The notes under the pieces were generated by a model that saw only the letters and a program-made list of their open reading frames with translations, did not search any database and had not been told where the DNA came from. A stretch of 64,000 nt of DNA from Streptomyces sp. DH41 (GTDB taxonomy: Bacteria > Actinomycetota > Actinomycetes > Streptomycetales > Streptomycetaceae): the NCBI RefSeq assembly GCF_029813785.1, contig NZ_JARVKY010000004.1, positions 310,001 to 374,000 on the forward strand, written 5' to 3'. Positions 36,283 to 44,901 of this stretch are shown here, in pieces. The position numbers and the translations under genes are program-made. The stretch's first letter is position 1, and each line of letters opens with the position of its first letter.

Positions 36283-37545
36283 TCAGGGGACCACGGGCGT
36301 GAAGAGCGCCGGCAGAGCCGTCAGTCCCCGCATCCAGATGGACGGACGCCAGGTCAACTCCTCGGGTTCCACCGCGAGTACCAGGTCGGGAAGGCGTTCC
36401 AGCAGGGTCTCGACCGCCGTGCGGGCGATGACGTCGGCGAGCAGCGGGGCCGGGTACGGGCACCGGTGCTCGCCGTTGCTGAAGGACAGGTGCGCGGAGT
36501 TCTCGGCGCCGGCGTGTGCCTCGGGCCAGAGCTGCGGGTCGGTGTTGGCCGCGGCGAGGCCGAGGACGAGACAGTCGCCGGCGCGGATCTGCCGGCCGCC
36601 CAGCTGGATGTCGTTCACGGCCCAGCGGCCGATGAAGTTCTGCGTCGGTGTGTCCAGCCACAGCACCTCGTTGAGGGCCTCTCCGACGCTGAGGCGGCCG
36701 CCCGAGACGTTGAGCGCGAAGCGCTCGTCGGTGAGGAGCAGTCTGAGGGTGTTGCCGATCCAGTTGGCGGTGGGCTGCTGGGCGGCGGCGATGACGGAGA
36801 TCAGATCCTGGACCGTCTCCTCGTCGGTGAGTCCCGCCGGGTGCGTCAGCATCCGCGAGGTGACGTCGGGGCCGGGCCGCTCCCGCTTGTGGCGGACCAG
36901 CCGGTGGATGCGCTCGCCCACCCGCGCGTACGCCGCGACCGGGTCGTCGCCCTCCGCCGCGTCGAGGGAGATCCGCAGGTCCTCCACCAGCTGCTGGGTC
37001 TCCGCGCCGCTGTGCGGCATCCCGCACATACGCACCGCGGCGCGCATCGGCAGGGCGTGCGCGTAGCCGCTCATCAGCTCGGCGCGGCCGCTGCCGGCGA
37101 AGGTGGCGATGAGCCGGTCGGCGAGCTGCCGGCAGTCCCGGGCCAGCTCGAACTGGTCGACGCCGGCCAGCGCCTGCGTGATCACGCCGGCCCGCCGCCG
37201 GTGCTCCTCGCCCTCGGTGAACAGGACCGACGGCTGGTGGCCGACGTAGGGCAGGAGCGGCCAGTCGGGCGGGATGCGCTCCCACTGGTTCCAGCGGCGC
37301 GAGTCACGGGCGAACAGCTCGTCGTGGCCGGTCACGTAGCTGACCTCGGGGTAGCCGAGGACCAGCCAGGCGGGGACGCCGCCGTCGAGGAGCACCGGCG
37401 CGACGGCCCCGTGCTCGCCCCGCAGGCCGCGGTACAGATCCGACGGCGTCTGCTGGTACTCGAGACCGGCCAGTGGTACGGCGTCCGGGTGCGCGGGGCA
37501 GCCGGGTACGCCGGTGCGGTCGGGCGTGGGGTCGGTGTGGGTCAC
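36283..37545 (-). CDS. cvnE: Conservon P450 CvnE (CYP157-like), lacking the ExxR arginine
   Basis: 420 aa P450-like protein. The haem loop FSNGEHRCPYPAP (Cys362) is present. The K-helix position reads EVLW (293-296) where P450s have ExxR, the trait known for CYP157 proteins of conservons. The I-helix segment AAAQQPTANWIG also lacks the usual acid-Thr pair. It may bind haem but act as a sensor or partner rather than a normal monooxygenase (inference). The GTG start overlaps the cvnD stop by 4 bp. Confidence 0.85.
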   Translation of the reverse strand: MTHTDPTPDRTGVPGCPAHPDAVPLAGLEYQQTPSDLYRGLRGEHGAVAPVLLDGGVPAWLVLGYPEVSYVTGHDELFARDSRRWNQWERIPPDWPLLPYVGHQPSVLFTEGEEHRRRAGVITQALAGVDQFELARDCRQLADRLIATFAGSGRAELMSGYAHALPMRAAVRMCGMPHSGAETQQLVEDLRISLDAAEGDDPVAAYARVGERIHRLVRHKRERPGPDVTSRMLTHPAGLTDEETVQDLISVIAAAQQPTANWIGNTLRLLLTDERFALNVSGGRLSVGEALNEVLWLDTPTQNFIGRWAVNDIQLGGRQIRAGDCLVLGLAAANTDPQLWPEAHAGAENSAHLSFSNGEHRCPYPAPLLADVIARTAVETLLERLPDLVLAVEPEELTWRPSIWMRGLTALPALFTPVVP

Positions 37546-38177
37546 GATGCGCTCTCCTGGGCCAGGGCCAGTTGGTAGAGGTGGTCCACGAGGGTGACCA
37601 GCACGTTCTTGCCCGACTTCCGCACCCGTGCGTCGCAGTCGATGAGCGGCACCCGGTCGGGCAGGGCGAGTGCCTGGCGGATCTCGTCCAGGGAGTGCCT
37701 GGCCAAGTCGTCGTCGAAGCGGTTGACGGCCACCACGAACGGGGTGCCGTGGTGTTCCAGCCGGTCTATCGCGTACCAGGAGTCGTCCATCCGGCGGGTG
37801 TCGACGAGAACGACCGCGCCGAGTGTTCCGGAGAACAGCCGGTCCCAGAGGAACCAGAAGCGTTCCTGGCCCGGGGCGCCGAACAGGTACAGGACCATGC
37901 GGTCGTTGAGGCTGATCCGGCCGAAGTCGAAGGCGACGGTCGTGGTGGTCTTGGCGGTGACCTCGCCGGTCTCGTCGACGCCGACACCCGCCTGGGTCAT
38001 CACCTCCTCGGTGTTCAGCGGCCGGATCTCGCTGACCGAGCGGACCAGGGTGGTCTTGCCGACGCCGAAGCCGCCCACGACGACGATCTTCAGTCCGGTC
38101 TCGGCGGCGTCGGTCAGGGGCGTACGACCCCAGGCCGCGGCGAGGTCGGGCGTGGTCTCAGAGGTTGCGGAGCCCAT
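37542..38177 (-). CDS. cvnD: Conservon GTPase CvnD
   Basis: 211 aa Ras-like G protein. P-loop GGFGVGKTT, switch II GAPGQERFWFLWDRLF where DxxG is GAPG, and NRFDDD for base recognition, as in CvnD/MglA-like proteins. In conservons it works with the sensor kinase-like CvnA, the roadblock protein CvnB and CvnC in a membrane-associated complex resembling a eukaryotic GPCR-G protein unit. It overlaps cvnC by 20 bp and cvnE by 4 bp. Confidence 0.93.
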   Translation of the reverse strand: MGSATSETTPDLAAAWGRTPLTDAAETGLKIVVVGGFGVGKTTLVRSVSEIRPLNTEEVMTQAGVGVDETGEVTAKTTTTVAFDFGRISLNDRMVLYLFGAPGQERFWFLWDRLFSGTLGAVVLVDTRRMDDSWYAIDRLEHHGTPFVVAVNRFDDDLARHSLDEIRQALALPDRVPLIDCDARVRKSGKNVLVTLVDHLYQLALAQESAS

Positions 38178-38514
38178 GGAGCACCTCCTGGAGAAGGGCG
38201 GTATCGGGGTGCGACGCGACGGACTGCCCCAGGCGCGGATGGCGGGCGGTGATCCGGCCGGTGGCGAGCAGGTCGCCGAGCAGGATCCGGACCACCGTGA
38301 TCGGCAGTCCCAGCTCCGCGGCGAGTTCGACCACGGCCGTCGGATGCCGGCACAGCTCGAGGATCCGGACGTGTTCCGACTGCAGGCCGGCCGCCGGCTC
38401 GCATTCGCTGACCACCAGGGTGACGAGGTCGAACGAGTCGTCGGCGCGGCTGCGTCCGCCCGTGACCGTGTAGAGCCGGTCGGGATCGCCGGTGTCCACG
38501 GGCCGGCGCGTCAC
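38158..38514 (-). CDS. cvnC: Conservon protein CvnC (DUF742)
   Basis: 118 aa from a GTG overlapping the cvnB stop (GTGA). DUF742 pattern: RLYTVTGGRS, FDLVTLVV, EHVRILELCRHPTAVVELAAELGLPITVVRILLGDLLATGRI, a winged-helix-like domain, and ending LLQEVLHGLRNL. Thought to link CvnA/B to the GTPase. Its 3' end overlaps cvnD by 20 bp. Confidence 0.92.
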   Translation of the reverse strand: MTRRPVDTGDPDRLYTVTGGRSRADDSFDLVTLVVSECEPAAGLQSEHVRILELCRHPTAVVELAAELGLPITVVRILLGDLLATGRITARHPRLGQSVASHPDTALLQEVLHGLRNL

Positions 38515-38969
38515 GACGAACGGCTCCCGGGGGCGGCGTGGCGCGGCTCGGCCCGCAGGTGGTCGCCGATCTGCTCGACCATCTCGGTCATCTGGTGGCC
38601 GACCACTCCGGGGTCGGCGTCCTCCGCGGCCACGACGGCCAGGTGCGCGCCCTCGCCGGCCTCCACGATGAACAGCAGCCCCCCGTGGAACTCCGTCATG
38701 GAGTGCCGGACGCCACCGGTTCCGTCGCCGAACTCCACGGAGGCGCCCTGCGCCAGGGCCTGGATGCCCGAGCAGATCGCGGCGAGCTGGTCGGCCCGGT
38801 CCAGGGTGAGGTGTTCGGTCCAGCAGAGCTTGAGACCGTCGCGGGAGAGGACGAGGGCGTGGCGGGTGCCGGGGGTGCGGTCGAGGAGGTTCTGCAGGAG
38901 CCAGGTGAGGCTGTTGTCGGTGGTCTGCATGATGGGTGCGGGGACGGTGGTTCCTGAGTCTGCGGTCAC
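38511..38969 (-). CDS. cvnB: Conservon roadblock/LC7 protein CvnB
   Basis: 152 aa roadblock/LC7 domain protein, homologous to MglB-type GTPase regulators. Core: LTWLLQNLLDRTPGTRHALVLSRDGLKLCWTE, DQLAAICSGIQALAQGASVEFG, GGLLFIVEAGEGAHLAVVA. The GTG start at 38969 has GGAGGA eight bases upstream. The next gene upstream, cvnA, ends 86 bp away. Confidence 0.92.
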   Translation of the reverse strand: MTADSGTTVPAPIMQTTDNSLTWLLQNLLDRTPGTRHALVLSRDGLKLCWTEHLTLDRADQLAAICSGIQALAQGASVEFGDGTGGVRHSMTEFHGGLLFIVEAGEGAHLAVVAAEDADPGVVGHQMTEMVEQIGDHLRAEPRHAAPGSRSS

Positions 38970-39055
38970 CGGCCCGTTCCTCCAATCTCACGAGCTCAAA
39001 GGGCGAGGGGCGCCGATACGCGCCGTGCGGTGGGGTGGGTGTGGCGCGGCGTGGT

Positions 39056-40804
39056 CTACCCCGGCGCGGGCGGTTCCGTCTCCGGGGCTCCGCCGGCGCC
39101 CCCGGACCGGCGTCCGCGGTGGAAGGCTCCGAAGCTGGCCCCGGCGTCCCGGGGCACCGCCGTCTCCCGGTCGGACGACTGCCTGTGCCGCTCCCGGCGT
39201 TCACGCTGGGCGTCGGCCTCGGCCATGGTGCGGCCCGGGGAGCGGACGGGCAGGCCACCGGGCGTCGCGGGCGCCGGGCGGGACCGCGCCGGCTGCCCGG
39301 GGAGTTCGGTGAGCCCGGGTAGGCCTCTGGGATCGGGGCGGACGTCCGGCACGCGCCGTGCGAGTGCCGGGGTTTTCGCGGCGGGGGCGGGGCCGGGGAA
39401 CGGGACGGCGGAGGCGCCGCCGGACGTACGGTCCGCGGTGACGGACGGTCCCGGGTCCCGCTGCTGGGCGAGCAACTGCGGAGGTACCAGGACGACCACG
39501 CCCGTGCCACCGCGCGACGAGGGCCGGTAGCTCACTCCGATCCGGTACTTGGCGGCCAGCCGTCCGACCACGGCGAGGCCGAGCCGCGTGCCCTGCAGTG
39601 AGGCCAGGTCGGTGGTCCGCCCCGACACCGCCTGCTCGGCGTGGCGCATGGCCGCGTCGGCCATCTTCAGTCCGCTGTCCTCGATGGTGACGACGACTCC
39701 GGCGGTACGTTCCTCCACATAGACGTGGACCTCGTCGATGGGCGGCGAGAAGTTGGCGGCGTTGTCCATCAGTTCGGCGAGCAGGTGCATGACGCCCTCG
39801 GCCGCGTACCCGGAGATCGCGGCGCTGGTGGAGCAGTGCATCCGGACCCGCCGGTACGCGGCGATGCGGCCGACGGCACCGCGCAGGATGCTCTCCATCA
39901 CGATCGGTTTGTTCCAGGCCCGGCTGGAGCGGCCGCCCATCAGGAGGGCCAGGCGGTCGGTGATGAGGCCGAGCTGCGAGGTGCTGTGGTCCAGGCGGAG
40001 CAGGTCACCGAGGACCTCCTCGCCGTGGCGGTCCTGCATGTCCCTGAGGTCGGCGAGTATGCCGACGGCTTTGGCCTGGACGCGGCTGAGGGACTTGGCG
40101 GAGGCGGCCTGAGCCGCGGCGGTGCGCCGTTCGCTGTGCGCCAGCTCCCGGACGAACAGCTCGGCGCAGGTGCGCAGTCGCGGGCTCTGCGGCCACTCCA
40201 GTTCGGCGAGGACGACGTCCGCGGAGGTGCCGTCCCGCAGTTTTTCCACGGCGGAGGGCAGGGTGCTGGTCGTCAGGTGTTCCAGCTCCGCGGCCATGTG
40301 CCGGGTCTGCCCCACCGCCTGCCGGTGGCGGGACTCGGCGTCCGCGGCGTGCCGTGCGGCGTCCTCCGTCAGGGAGGCGAAGCTCTGTAGGAGCCGGCGC
40401 AGGTGCGGGCCGGAGACGGGCGCGGTGCCGGCGACGGCCTCGTCCGCGCCCGTGCCGTCGCGCACCTGTCGCGCGATTGCGGGCAGGGCGACGTCGACCA
40501 GGTACAGAAGGCCGGCTTTCTCCTGCGCGAGGTGGGCCTTGAGGGCACTGATCTCCGTTCTCCGGTCCGTCGCGGCCCGGCGTGCCCGCTGGACCAGGTG
40601 GGAGCCGAGGACGACGGCCACGGCGACGCACAGCCAGGACGTCACGGCGAGGGTCGCGGTCCAGCCTCGGGCGGCCTCGGGCGCCGCCGCCCAGGCGGCG
40701 CCGGCGGCAGCGGCGGCCGCCGGGAGCACGAGCAGCGGGACGGCGGGGGTGGAGCGGCGGGCTTTCTGCGTCCGGGGCGGGGTGGGGGGTGCAGACACTG
40801 ACAT
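39056..40804 (-). CDS. cvnA: Conservon sensor histidine kinase-like protein CvnA
   Basis: 582 aa. Two membrane helices near the N-terminus (about 22-40 and 49-68), a long coiled-coil/helical region, and an HATPase_c domain (N box AELMDNAANFSPP, G1 EDSGLKM, G2 GTRLGLAVVGRLAAKY) to about 425, then a disordered Pro/Arg-rich tail of about 150 residues. I see no clear His phosphorylation box, in keeping with CvnA proteins. It is the first gene of cvnABCDE, transcribed from the 259-bp gap before the LysR gene. Confidence 0.9.
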   Translation of the reverse strand: MSVSAPPTPPRTQKARRSTPAVPLLVLPAAAAAAGAAWAAAPEAARGWTATLAVTSWLCVAVAVVLGSHLVQRARRAATDRRTEISALKAHLAQEKAGLLYLVDVALPAIARQVRDGTGADEAVAGTAPVSGPHLRRLLQSFASLTEDAARHAADAESRHRQAVGQTRHMAAELEHLTTSTLPSAVEKLRDGTSADVVLAELEWPQSPRLRTCAELFVRELAHSERRTAAAQAASAKSLSRVQAKAVGILADLRDMQDRHGEEVLGDLLRLDHSTSQLGLITDRLALLMGGRSSRAWNKPIVMESILRGAVGRIAAYRRVRMHCSTSAAISGYAAEGVMHLLAELMDNAANFSPPIDEVHVYVEERTAGVVVTIEDSGLKMADAAMRHAEQAVSGRTTDLASLQGTRLGLAVVGRLAAKYRIGVSYRPSSRGGTGVVVLVPPQLLAQQRDPGPSVTADRTSGGASAVPFPGPAPAAKTPALARRVPDVRPDPRGLPGLTELPGQPARSRPAPATPGGLPVRSPGRTMAEADAQRERRERHRQSSDRETAVPRDAGASFGAFHRGRRSGGAGGAPETEPPAPG

Positions 40805-41063
40805 TCCGCGGTCCCTCTGGTTCTCGAGAGCGGGGAAAAGGCCGGTCGACTTGCGTCGTCCGCGGCCGGAGCCGTCCCACCCAGGACGTGGTGATCGCCT
40901 CCGGCGGGCTTGCGGCTCATGCTAGTCACCGCTTCGGGCACGGATGCCGGACCGACCGCGGACCCCACCGAGGAGCGAACTTGCCCGACATCGCGCCGAT
41001 CGAACGCACCGATGTGATACAGGCGTTCTGGTCGAGACGGGTGCTCCGACCCGGGGGGGCCGC

Positions 41064-41951
41064 TCAGTCGCCGAGGTGCCCCACCAGTGCCCGCGCGACC
41101 TCCTGGGCGGCCGGTGCCGCCCACCGCCGGCGATGCCTGGCCAGCCGTACCGGTACATCGGGGAAACCCGGTCCGTCGACCCGTACCAGCCGCCCCCGCC
41201 GCAGCTCCTCCGCCACGGTGGTCAGCGGCAGCAGGGTCAGCCCCAGACCGGCCGCCACGCAGTTGCGCGCCGCGTCCACGCTCCCGAACCGGGTCAGCCT
41301 CGGCCGTCCGCCCGGCACGTCGAGCAGCCGCCGTGCCAGCGCGTCGCTGTAGGAGCAGCCCTCCTCCAGCAGGAAGAAGCTCTCCGCCGCCAGTTCCGGC
41401 CAGCTCACCTCGTGTGCCCGTGCGGCGAGGGGGTGTCCGGGCGCGGAGACGAGGGCGAGCGGCTCGAAGGCCACGCGTTCGCCCGTGACGTCGTGGAACT
41501 CCGTCTCCTCCTCCAGCAGCAGGGCCAAATCGAGCCGTCCCGACCGCAGTCCTTCCAGGCACTGAGCGGTCCCGGCCGCGTACAGGTGGACGTCCACCTC
41601 CGGGTGGGTCGCGCGCAGGGCGGCGACGACGCCGGGCAGTCGGCTCGCGCACAGGGACTCGGGGCTGCCGACCACCACCCGCCCCGACACGACTCCGGCG
41701 TCGTCACAGGCGGCGCGCAACCGCGCCAGGCTGTCGAGTACCTCCTCGGCCCGTTCCAGGAGCCGGTGGCCGGCGTCGGTGAGCAGCGCGCCGGTGGGCA
41801 GACGGTCGAAGAGGCGGACACCGAGGTCCCGTTCCAGGGTGCGGATGTGCACGGTGACCGTGGACTGGGCCAGGTGCAGTTCGGCGGCGGCGGCGGTGAA
41901 GCCGCCCGTGCGGGCGAGTGTGGTGAAGGTCGTCAGCAGTCTGGTGTCCAC
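41064..41951 (-). CDS. LysR-family transcriptional regulator
   Basis: 295 aa from GTG 41951, chosen because it gives the standard LysR beginning (VDTRLLTTFTTLARTGGFTAAAAELHLAQSTVTVHIRTLERDLGVRLFDR). An in-frame ATG at 42038 would add 29 residues and overlap the divergent gene's start, so it is less likely. The effector domain follows (GRVVVGSPESLCASRLPGVVAALRATHPEVDVHLY). It is divergent from the PhzF gene with a palindrome between; regulation of that gene is likely. Confidence 0.88.
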   Translation of the reverse strand: MDTRLLTTFTTLARTGGFTAAAAELHLAQSTVTVHIRTLERDLGVRLFDRLPTGALLTDAGHRLLERAEEVLDSLARLRAACDDAGVVSGRVVVGSPESLCASRLPGVVAALRATHPEVDVHLYAAGTAQCLEGLRSGRLDLALLLEEETEFHDVTGERVAFEPLALVSAPGHPLAARAHEVSWPELAAESFFLLEEGCSYSDALARRLLDVPGGRPRLTRFGSVDAARNCVAAGLGLTLLPLTTVAEELRRGRLVRVDGPGFPDVPVRLARHRRRWAAPAAQEVARALVGHLGD

Positions 41952-41993
41952 CTGGCTCAGCCTATGCGGTTTCTCGATGGGAGGTATCGGGAG

Positions 41994-42012
41994 CGATCGT
42001 TGGACACGATCG
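41994..42012. promoter_or_regulatory. Palindrome between LysR and PhzF genes
   Basis: CGATCGT (41994-42000), spacer TGGAC, ACGATCG (42006-42012): perfect 7-bp arms, 25 bp upstream of the PhzF start and 42 bp upstream of the LysR start. A good candidate for the LysR recognition site. Confidence 0.55.
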
Positions 42013-42036
42013 GTACCGGGTGGCAGCGTGGTGGTC

Positions 42037-42972
42037 ATGAGCACCGACGTGACGGGAACGAGCGACGTGGCAGACCGTTCCGAGCAGCCGAACGAGACCG
42101 AGATCCTGCGCTACGCCGCCTTCACCGGCGATGTGGCGGGCGGCAATCCGGCCGGAGTGGTCCTCGACGCCTCCGGGCTCGACGGCACGGCGATGCGGGC
42201 GGTCGCCGCCGATGTGGGGTACTCCGAGACCGTCTTCGTCACCGGCGGCGACGCGGCGACGCGCCGGTTCCGGGTCCGCTACTTCAGTCCCCTCGCAGAG
42301 GTGCCGTTCTGCGGGCACGCGACCGTCGCGCTGGCTGTCGCCCTCGCCGAGCGGACGGGGCCCGGCGAGATCGTCCTCGACACGGCCGCCGGTGAGGTTC
42401 CCGTGTCCACCGCGGCCGACGACTCCGGCGCGGTGCGGGCCACCCTCACCAGCGTGCCGACGCGTTCCCGCCCGGCTCTCGCCACCGAGTCGGACGCGGC
42501 GCTCCGGGCGCTCGGCTGGGCTCCGGACGACCTGGACCCCGACCTGCCCGCGCACGTGGCGTTCGGGGGCGCCGAGCACCTGGTGCTCGCCGCGGCCTCG
42601 CGGGCCCGGCTGGCCGACCTCGACTACGACTTCGACGGGCTCGCCGAGGTCATGCGGCGTCACGGCTGGACGACGGTGGACCTGGTGTGGCGCGAGTCGC
42701 CGGAGCGCTTCCACGCCCGCAACCCGTTTCCCGTAGGCGGCGTCGTGGAGGACCCGGCGACGGGAGCGGCGGCCGCCGCGTTCGGCGGGTACCTCCGCGA
42801 GCTGGGCCTGGTGACCCGGCGCGGCACGATCGCGATCCGCCAGGGCGAGGACATGGGGCGCCCCAGCGACCTGCTCATCGACGTGGACCCCGAGGACCCC
42901 CGCACACGGGTCACGGGACAGGCGGTGCCGATCCCCCAGGCAGGTCGGCCGGCCCGGATCCGGGGTATGTAG
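42037..42972 (+). CDS. PhzF-family isomerase/epimerase-like protein
   Basis: 311 aa, PhzF superfamily (diaminopimelate epimerase-like fold, two lobes). N-terminal hallmark AFTGDVAGGNPAGVVLDA; central ETVFVTGGD, VRYFSPLAEVPFCGHATVALAVAL; C-terminal NPFPVGGVVEDPATGAAAAAFGGYLRE and IRQGEDMGRPSDLLID. The conserved catalytic Glu (SETVF) is present. Family members isomerise small metabolites, but most lack a known substrate. The ATG lies beside a GGTGG. Divergent from LysR. Confidence 0.88.
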   Translation: MSTDVTGTSDVADRSEQPNETEILRYAAFTGDVAGGNPAGVVLDASGLDGTAMRAVAADVGYSETVFVTGGDAATRRFRVRYFSPLAEVPFCGHATVALAVALAERTGPGEIVLDTAAGEVPVSTAADDSGAVRATLTSVPTRSRPALATESDAALRALGWAPDDLDPDLPAHVAFGGAEHLVLAAASRARLADLDYDFDGLAEVMRRHGWTTVDLVWRESPERFHARNPFPVGGVVEDPATGAAAAAFGGYLRELGLVTRRGTIAIRQGEDMGRPSDLLIDVDPEDPRTRVTGQAVPIPQAGRPARIRGM

Positions 42973-43024
42973 GGTGGCTTCCGCATACGTCCCCGAGCGG
43001 TCCGAGCGGTAGGAGCCGTCCCCG

Positions 43025-43483
43025 ATGTCCCAGCGCGGCAGGCACACCCGAGCGGTGTCGCTGCTGCGTTGTGTGCTGGCGATGGTCACCTTGACCGTCG
43101 CCGTGCTGTGCGTGACGGCGGCGGGCCGCGGCTCGCCGGCCGCGGGCGCCGGGGACACGAGCGCCGCGACCGCCTCGTCGTATCCGGCCGTCGTGCTCTC
43201 CGCCGACCTGGCCGCCGGGGACGAGGCGGGCCCCACCGCCGACCTGGCCGCCAGGGACCAGGCGGGCCCCACCGCCCCTCGCCCGTGTGAGAAGAAGGGC
43301 CTGGCCGAGCCGACTTCGACGCGCGGGGATCTGCGCGTCGGCGAACCGTCGGCCGCGGGGGCGGCGGACACGACCGCACAGCGCGGAACGCCGCTGTCGT
43401 CGGCGCCCGCCCACGCGCCCGCGGGACCCGCCCCGCCGACGAGCTGTGCCAGTGGCGTCTCGACCACCGTTCTGAGGATCTAG
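43025..43483 (+). CDS. Small secreted or membrane-anchored protein, first of the thiol-redox cassette
   Basis: 152 aa. Basic start, hydrophobic helix LLRCVLAMVTLTVAVLCVTAAG (signal peptide or anchor), then a low-complexity Ala/Pro/Gly region with a duplicated 12-residue unit (ADLAAGDEAGPT / ADLAARDQAGPT). Two outer Cys (RPCEKK and TSCASG) might form a disulfide. Start supported by AGGAG eight bases upstream. No recognisable family. Only 55 bp precede the CPVC membrane gene, so co-transcription is likely. Confidence 0.65.
   Translation: MSQRGRHTRAVSLLRCVLAMVTLTVAVLCVTAAGRGSPAAGAGDTSAATASSYPAVVLSADLAAGDEAGPTADLAARDQAGPTAPRPCEKKGLAEPTSTRGDLRVGEPSAAGAADTTAQRGTPLSSAPAHAPAGPAPPTSCASGVSTTVLRI
43202..43273 (+). 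repeat. 36-bp tandem duplication within the small secreted protein gene
   Basis: Two adjacent 36-bp copies (43202-43237 and 43238-43273) differ at two bases and encode a 12-residue in-frame repeat. Recent slippage or unequal exchange. Confidence 0.85.
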
Positions 43484-43538
43484 ACCGGCCGCCTTTCGTG
43501 CCGCGTCCGTCTCATCCTCTCGAACGGAGCCTTTCCCC

Positions 43539-44036
43539 ATGCCTTCCTCCTCCCGGTCGCCGCGCCGGGCGGGAGCGGCACTCGCGTCCTGGCGGCCCGC
43601 CCAGTGGGCCGCCGCCGGAGCCGGTGCCGCTCTGACCGCCGTCCTCGTGGGGGTCCCCACCGCGGTCGTGCCCTCCCCCTTCTTCGGCCGGAGCGTCCCC
43701 GTCCAGTGGTGGAACTACCCGGTACTGGCCGCCACCGCCGTGCTGGCGGGCGTCGTCCTGGCCACCTTCGTCCGCCTCCCGGGGGCGGCGGACCCGCCCC
43801 CGGCCGACGGCCCCGGCAGCAGGCTGGGCCCACTCGGCGGCCTGCTGTCCTTCCTCGCCGTGGGCTGCCCCGTCTGCAACAAGCTCGTCCTGCTGCTGCT
43901 CGGCAGCTCCGGCGCGCTGACCTACTGGGCTCCGCTCCAGCCGGTCGTCGCCGTGGCCTCCCTGGCGCTGCTGGCGGAAGCGGCGCTGCGCAGGCTGTCG
44001 ACGGCCGAGGCCTGCCCGCTGCCGGCCCGCGCCTGA
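43539..44036 (+). CDS. Integral membrane protein with CPVC redox motif
   Basis: 165 aa, about four membrane helices. Helix three begins LLSFLAVGCPVCNKLVLLLLG, a CxxC (Cys110, Cys113) at the membrane edge, as in membrane thiol-disulfide carriers. GGAG lies eight bases before the ATG. It sits between a secreted Cys protein and a DsbA-like gene, so it may pass electrons to or from the DsbA-like protein. It does not match DsbB, VKOR or CcdA by eye; family name unknown. Confidence 0.75.
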   Translation: MPSSSRSPRRAGAALASWRPAQWAAAGAGAALTAVLVGVPTAVVPSPFFGRSVPVQWWNYPVLAATAVLAGVVLATFVRLPGAADPPPADGPGSRLGPLGGLLSFLAVGCPVCNKLVLLLLGSSGALTYWAPLQPVVAVASLALLAEAALRRLSTAEACPLPARA

Positions 44037-44094
44037 GCCCGGCCGCGGCCCTCCCCCGCACTTCTCACTCTTCCTCCTCCCGTGGAGTCGACCC

Positions 44095-44901
44095 ATGAAC
44101 GCTGAATCACGCCTGCCCCAGAAGTCCCGCCCGGGCTCCACCGCCGGGGGTGGCCCGGTGCCGCGCCGCCGGCTGCGGCCGGTGCTCGCCGCCTCCGTCC
44201 TCGTGGTCTCCGTCGTCGTCGCCGTCGTCGCCCTGGTCCCGGGCGGCGAGTCCGCCGACCGTCCCGCCACCGCGTCGGCCTCCGACTCGCCGTCCGCGGC
44301 TCCTCCCGCCGACCCCGCGCTGCTCGCCCTCGCCCGGCGGGAGTCCGGTGATCCGTACGCCCTGGGCAGGCGGGACGCGCCCGTCGTGCTGATCGAGTAC
44401 TCGGACTTCCAGTGCCCCTTCTGCGGCCGGTTCGCCCGCGAGACCAAACCCGAACTGCTGCGCGAGTACGTCGAGAAGGGCGTGCTGCGGATCGAGTGGC
44501 GCCACTTCCCGGTCTTCGGCGCGGAGTCGGAGCAGGCGGCCCGGGCCGCGTGGGCCGCGGGCCGGCAGAACCGGTTCTGGGAGTTCCACGACACCGCCTA
44601 CGCGCATCCGCGTGAGCGCGACAAGGGCGACTTCGCCGAGAAGGCGCTGGTCGCCATGGCCGAGGAGGCGGGGGTCGAGGACCTCGACCGCTTCCGCGCC
44701 GACCTGGCCTCCCCGGCGGCCGACGAGGCCGTGACCCGGGACGTCGAGGAGGGCTACGCACTCGGCGTCAGCAGCACCCCGGCCTTCCTCGTCAACGGCC
44801 GGCCGATCCTGGGCGCCCAGCCCACGGACGTGTTCGCCGAAGCCGTCGAGGCGGCGGCCGTCTCCGAAGAGGCACGCGCACAGGACGGCACCGATGAGTG
44901 A
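44095..44901 (+). CDS. DsbA-like membrane-anchored thioredoxin-fold protein
   Basis: 268 aa. One N-terminal membrane helix (about 29-49), Ser/Ala-rich linker, then a DsbA/DSBA-like thioredoxin domain: VVLIEYSDFQCPFCGRFARE with CPFC at 107-110, helical insertion, and cis-Pro region GVSSTPAFLVNGRPILGAQ. Acts outside the membrane as a thiol oxidase or isomerase. ATG with GTGGAG upstream; stop overlaps the CcdA-like start by 8 bp, implying partnership. Confidence 0.9.
   Translation: MNAESRLPQKSRPGSTAGGGPVPRRRLRPVLAASVLVVSVVVAVVALVPGGESADRPATASASDSPSAAPPADPALLALARRESGDPYALGRRDAPVVLIEYSDFQCPFCGRFARETKPELLREYVEKGVLRIEWRHFPVFGAESEQAARAAWAAGRQNRFWEFHDTAYAHPRERDKGDFAEKALVAMAEEAGVEDLDRFRADLASPAADEAVTRDVEEGYALGVSSTPAFLVNGRPILGAQPTDVFAEAVEAAAVSEEARAQDGTDE

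Noticed and set aside
41952..42038. Longer LysR protein starting at ATG 42038
   Set aside because: It would overlap the divergent PhzF start codon and add a 29-residue tail not seen in LysR proteins; the GTG at 41951 gives the standard N-terminus.
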